From contig DEHZ01000009.1 in NCBI GenBank assembly GCA_002352205.1, positions 4,450 to 68,449 on the forward strand: a DNA stretch of 64,000 bases, given 5' to 3'. Position numbers and translations under genes: made by a program. Below are positions 63,482-64,000 of this stretch, in pieces. Position 1 is the stretch's first letter. Every line of letters begins with the position of its first letter. The stretch is from Flavobacterium sp. UBA2787 (GTDB lineage: Bacteria > Bacteroidota > Bacteroidia > Flavobacteriales > Flavobacteriaceae). The notes below the pieces were generated by a model. That model was not told the origin of the DNA. It saw only the letters and a list, made by a program, of their open reading frames with translations, and did no database searches.

Positions 63482-64000
63482 CTATTGAGATTTAGTATAT
63501 TCTTCAATTGCTTCAAGAATAGTTTTTTGGTTAGCCTCATAATTTTCTAAACTTCCATAGTTTTGAATCATCCAATTTTCATCTAGGTCAATATTGATGT
63601 ATTCTGCTGGTTCTAGCAGATTAATTACACTAGCAGGATTAGGTAATGGTTTAACAGAAATGATTTTCTTTATATGTAGTCTGCTACCAGAAGGCAATCT
63701 GTCAGAAGTAAATTCAAAATTATCTTCTATCAATCTAGTGTATAAAGTATTAATGCTGTAAGTTCTTTTGAACTCATAAACATTATTCTCTAATAGTTCA
63801 TCATATCTAATCAAACTCATCAATTCATTAAAAAGTAAAGTGTCATTTTCATTGAAAACACCTGTTGGCTTGTTTTTTAGGTATCTAAAAGATAAATTAT
63901 TTGAGTCGTATTCTCTAATGTTTTCAATCAGTTTTTCTCTAAAGTGTTTTAAGATGTAAAATATTCTAATTTTCTTTTTGGTCTCTTCGGAATAATTTAC
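63482..64000 (-). CDS. Element gene of unknown function, 5' end outside window
   Basis: The frame stays open to the last base of the window, so the start is beyond 64000; 172 codons are visible. The sequence starts VNYSEETKKKIRIFYILKHF and continues with LFNELMSLIRYDELLENN and FEFTSDRLPSGSRLHIKK. It is soluble, with no recognised family. A start near 63820 would be internal, since the sequence upstream has no stop and looks coding. Confidence 0.6.
   Translation of the reverse strand, partial: VNYSEETKKKIRIFYILKHFREKLIENIREYDSNNLSFRYLKNKPTGVFNENDTLLFNELMSLIRYDELLENNVYEFKRTYSINTLYTRLIEDNFEFTSDRLPSGSRLHIKKIISVKPLPNPASVINLLEPAEYINIDLDENWMIQNYGSLENYEANQKTILEAIEEYTKSQ

Larger units (their letters stand above)
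44884..64000. mobile_element. Integrative element (left part) with a defence island
   Basis: Begins at the tRNA fragment and continues past the window. Gene content changes sharply to short unknown genes, an XRE regulator, RadC/JAB, DUF3871 and a phage-type ATPase, with large defence genes in the middle and markedly AT-rich composition. No recombinase, relaxase or transposase is seen, so the integrase and the reconstituted tRNA should lie beyond position 64000. Whether it is an ICE, prophage relic or other island is open. Confidence 0.65.

Overview
The window is AT-rich DNA from a member of the Bacteroidota, most likely a Flavobacterium or close relative (Flavobacteriaceae). The evidence is a type IX secretion C-terminal domain (type B sorting), a SusC/RagA-like TonB receptor with a carboxypeptidase-regulatory plug extension, Bacteroidota-type promoters (TTG near -33, TAnnTTTG near -7), starts without Shine-Dalgarno sequences, and many lipoproteins. 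No rRNA and no complete tRNA gene is present.

Positions 1-44.8 kb look like ordinary chromosome. In order: the 3' end of a repeat-rich T9SS-secreted protein; a non-coding tandem array; two solitary integron-like cassettes (about 1.97-2.94 kb and 5.27-6.09 kb), each closed by an attC-like inverted repeat, around a secreted protein and a class C beta-lactamase-like serine hydrolase; stress and regulatory genes; a phytate/organic-phosphate locus (TonB receptor, acid phosphatase, phytase); an FAD oxidoreductase and MepB-like pair; a lysine/alanine-rich H1-like protein; two tandem fatty acid desaturases; a deoxyinosine DNA glycosylase; a second phosphatase cluster (PAP2 plus a giant metallophosphoesterase-barrel fusion); an HD protein with a Pycsar-effector-like membrane domain; a complete RND efflux operon with its regulators; a GAF protein; YciF-like and DUF2383 stress proteins; and a PAS sensor kinase.

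From 44,884 to the end of the window the DNA looks like an integrated mobile element. It starts at a 3' tRNA fragment (T arm plus acceptor strand), which still carries a strong terminator hairpin, and runs off the window. It holds small unknown genes, a DUF2846-like lipoprotein, an XRE regulator with two matching operators, a RadC/JAB protein, a DUF3871 protein and a phage-type RecA-like ATPase. No integrase is seen, so it is probably beyond 64 kb.

The centre of the element (49.0-61.1 kb) is a defence island. It has a 1457-residue protein with an N-terminal nuclease-like domain, a STAND-type NTPase and a long helical C-terminus (Avs-like architecture). It is followed by a three-gene, mutually overlapping operon encoding McrB, McrC and a membrane-anchored KAP-family NTPase. 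Both defence units share a related leader sequence. Two related 47-nt inverted repeats, in the same orientation, bracket the whole cargo (48.06 and 63.43 kb). The overlapping McrB-McrC-KAP arrangement and its shared regulation with the Avs-like gene are the best candidate for a little-described system here.
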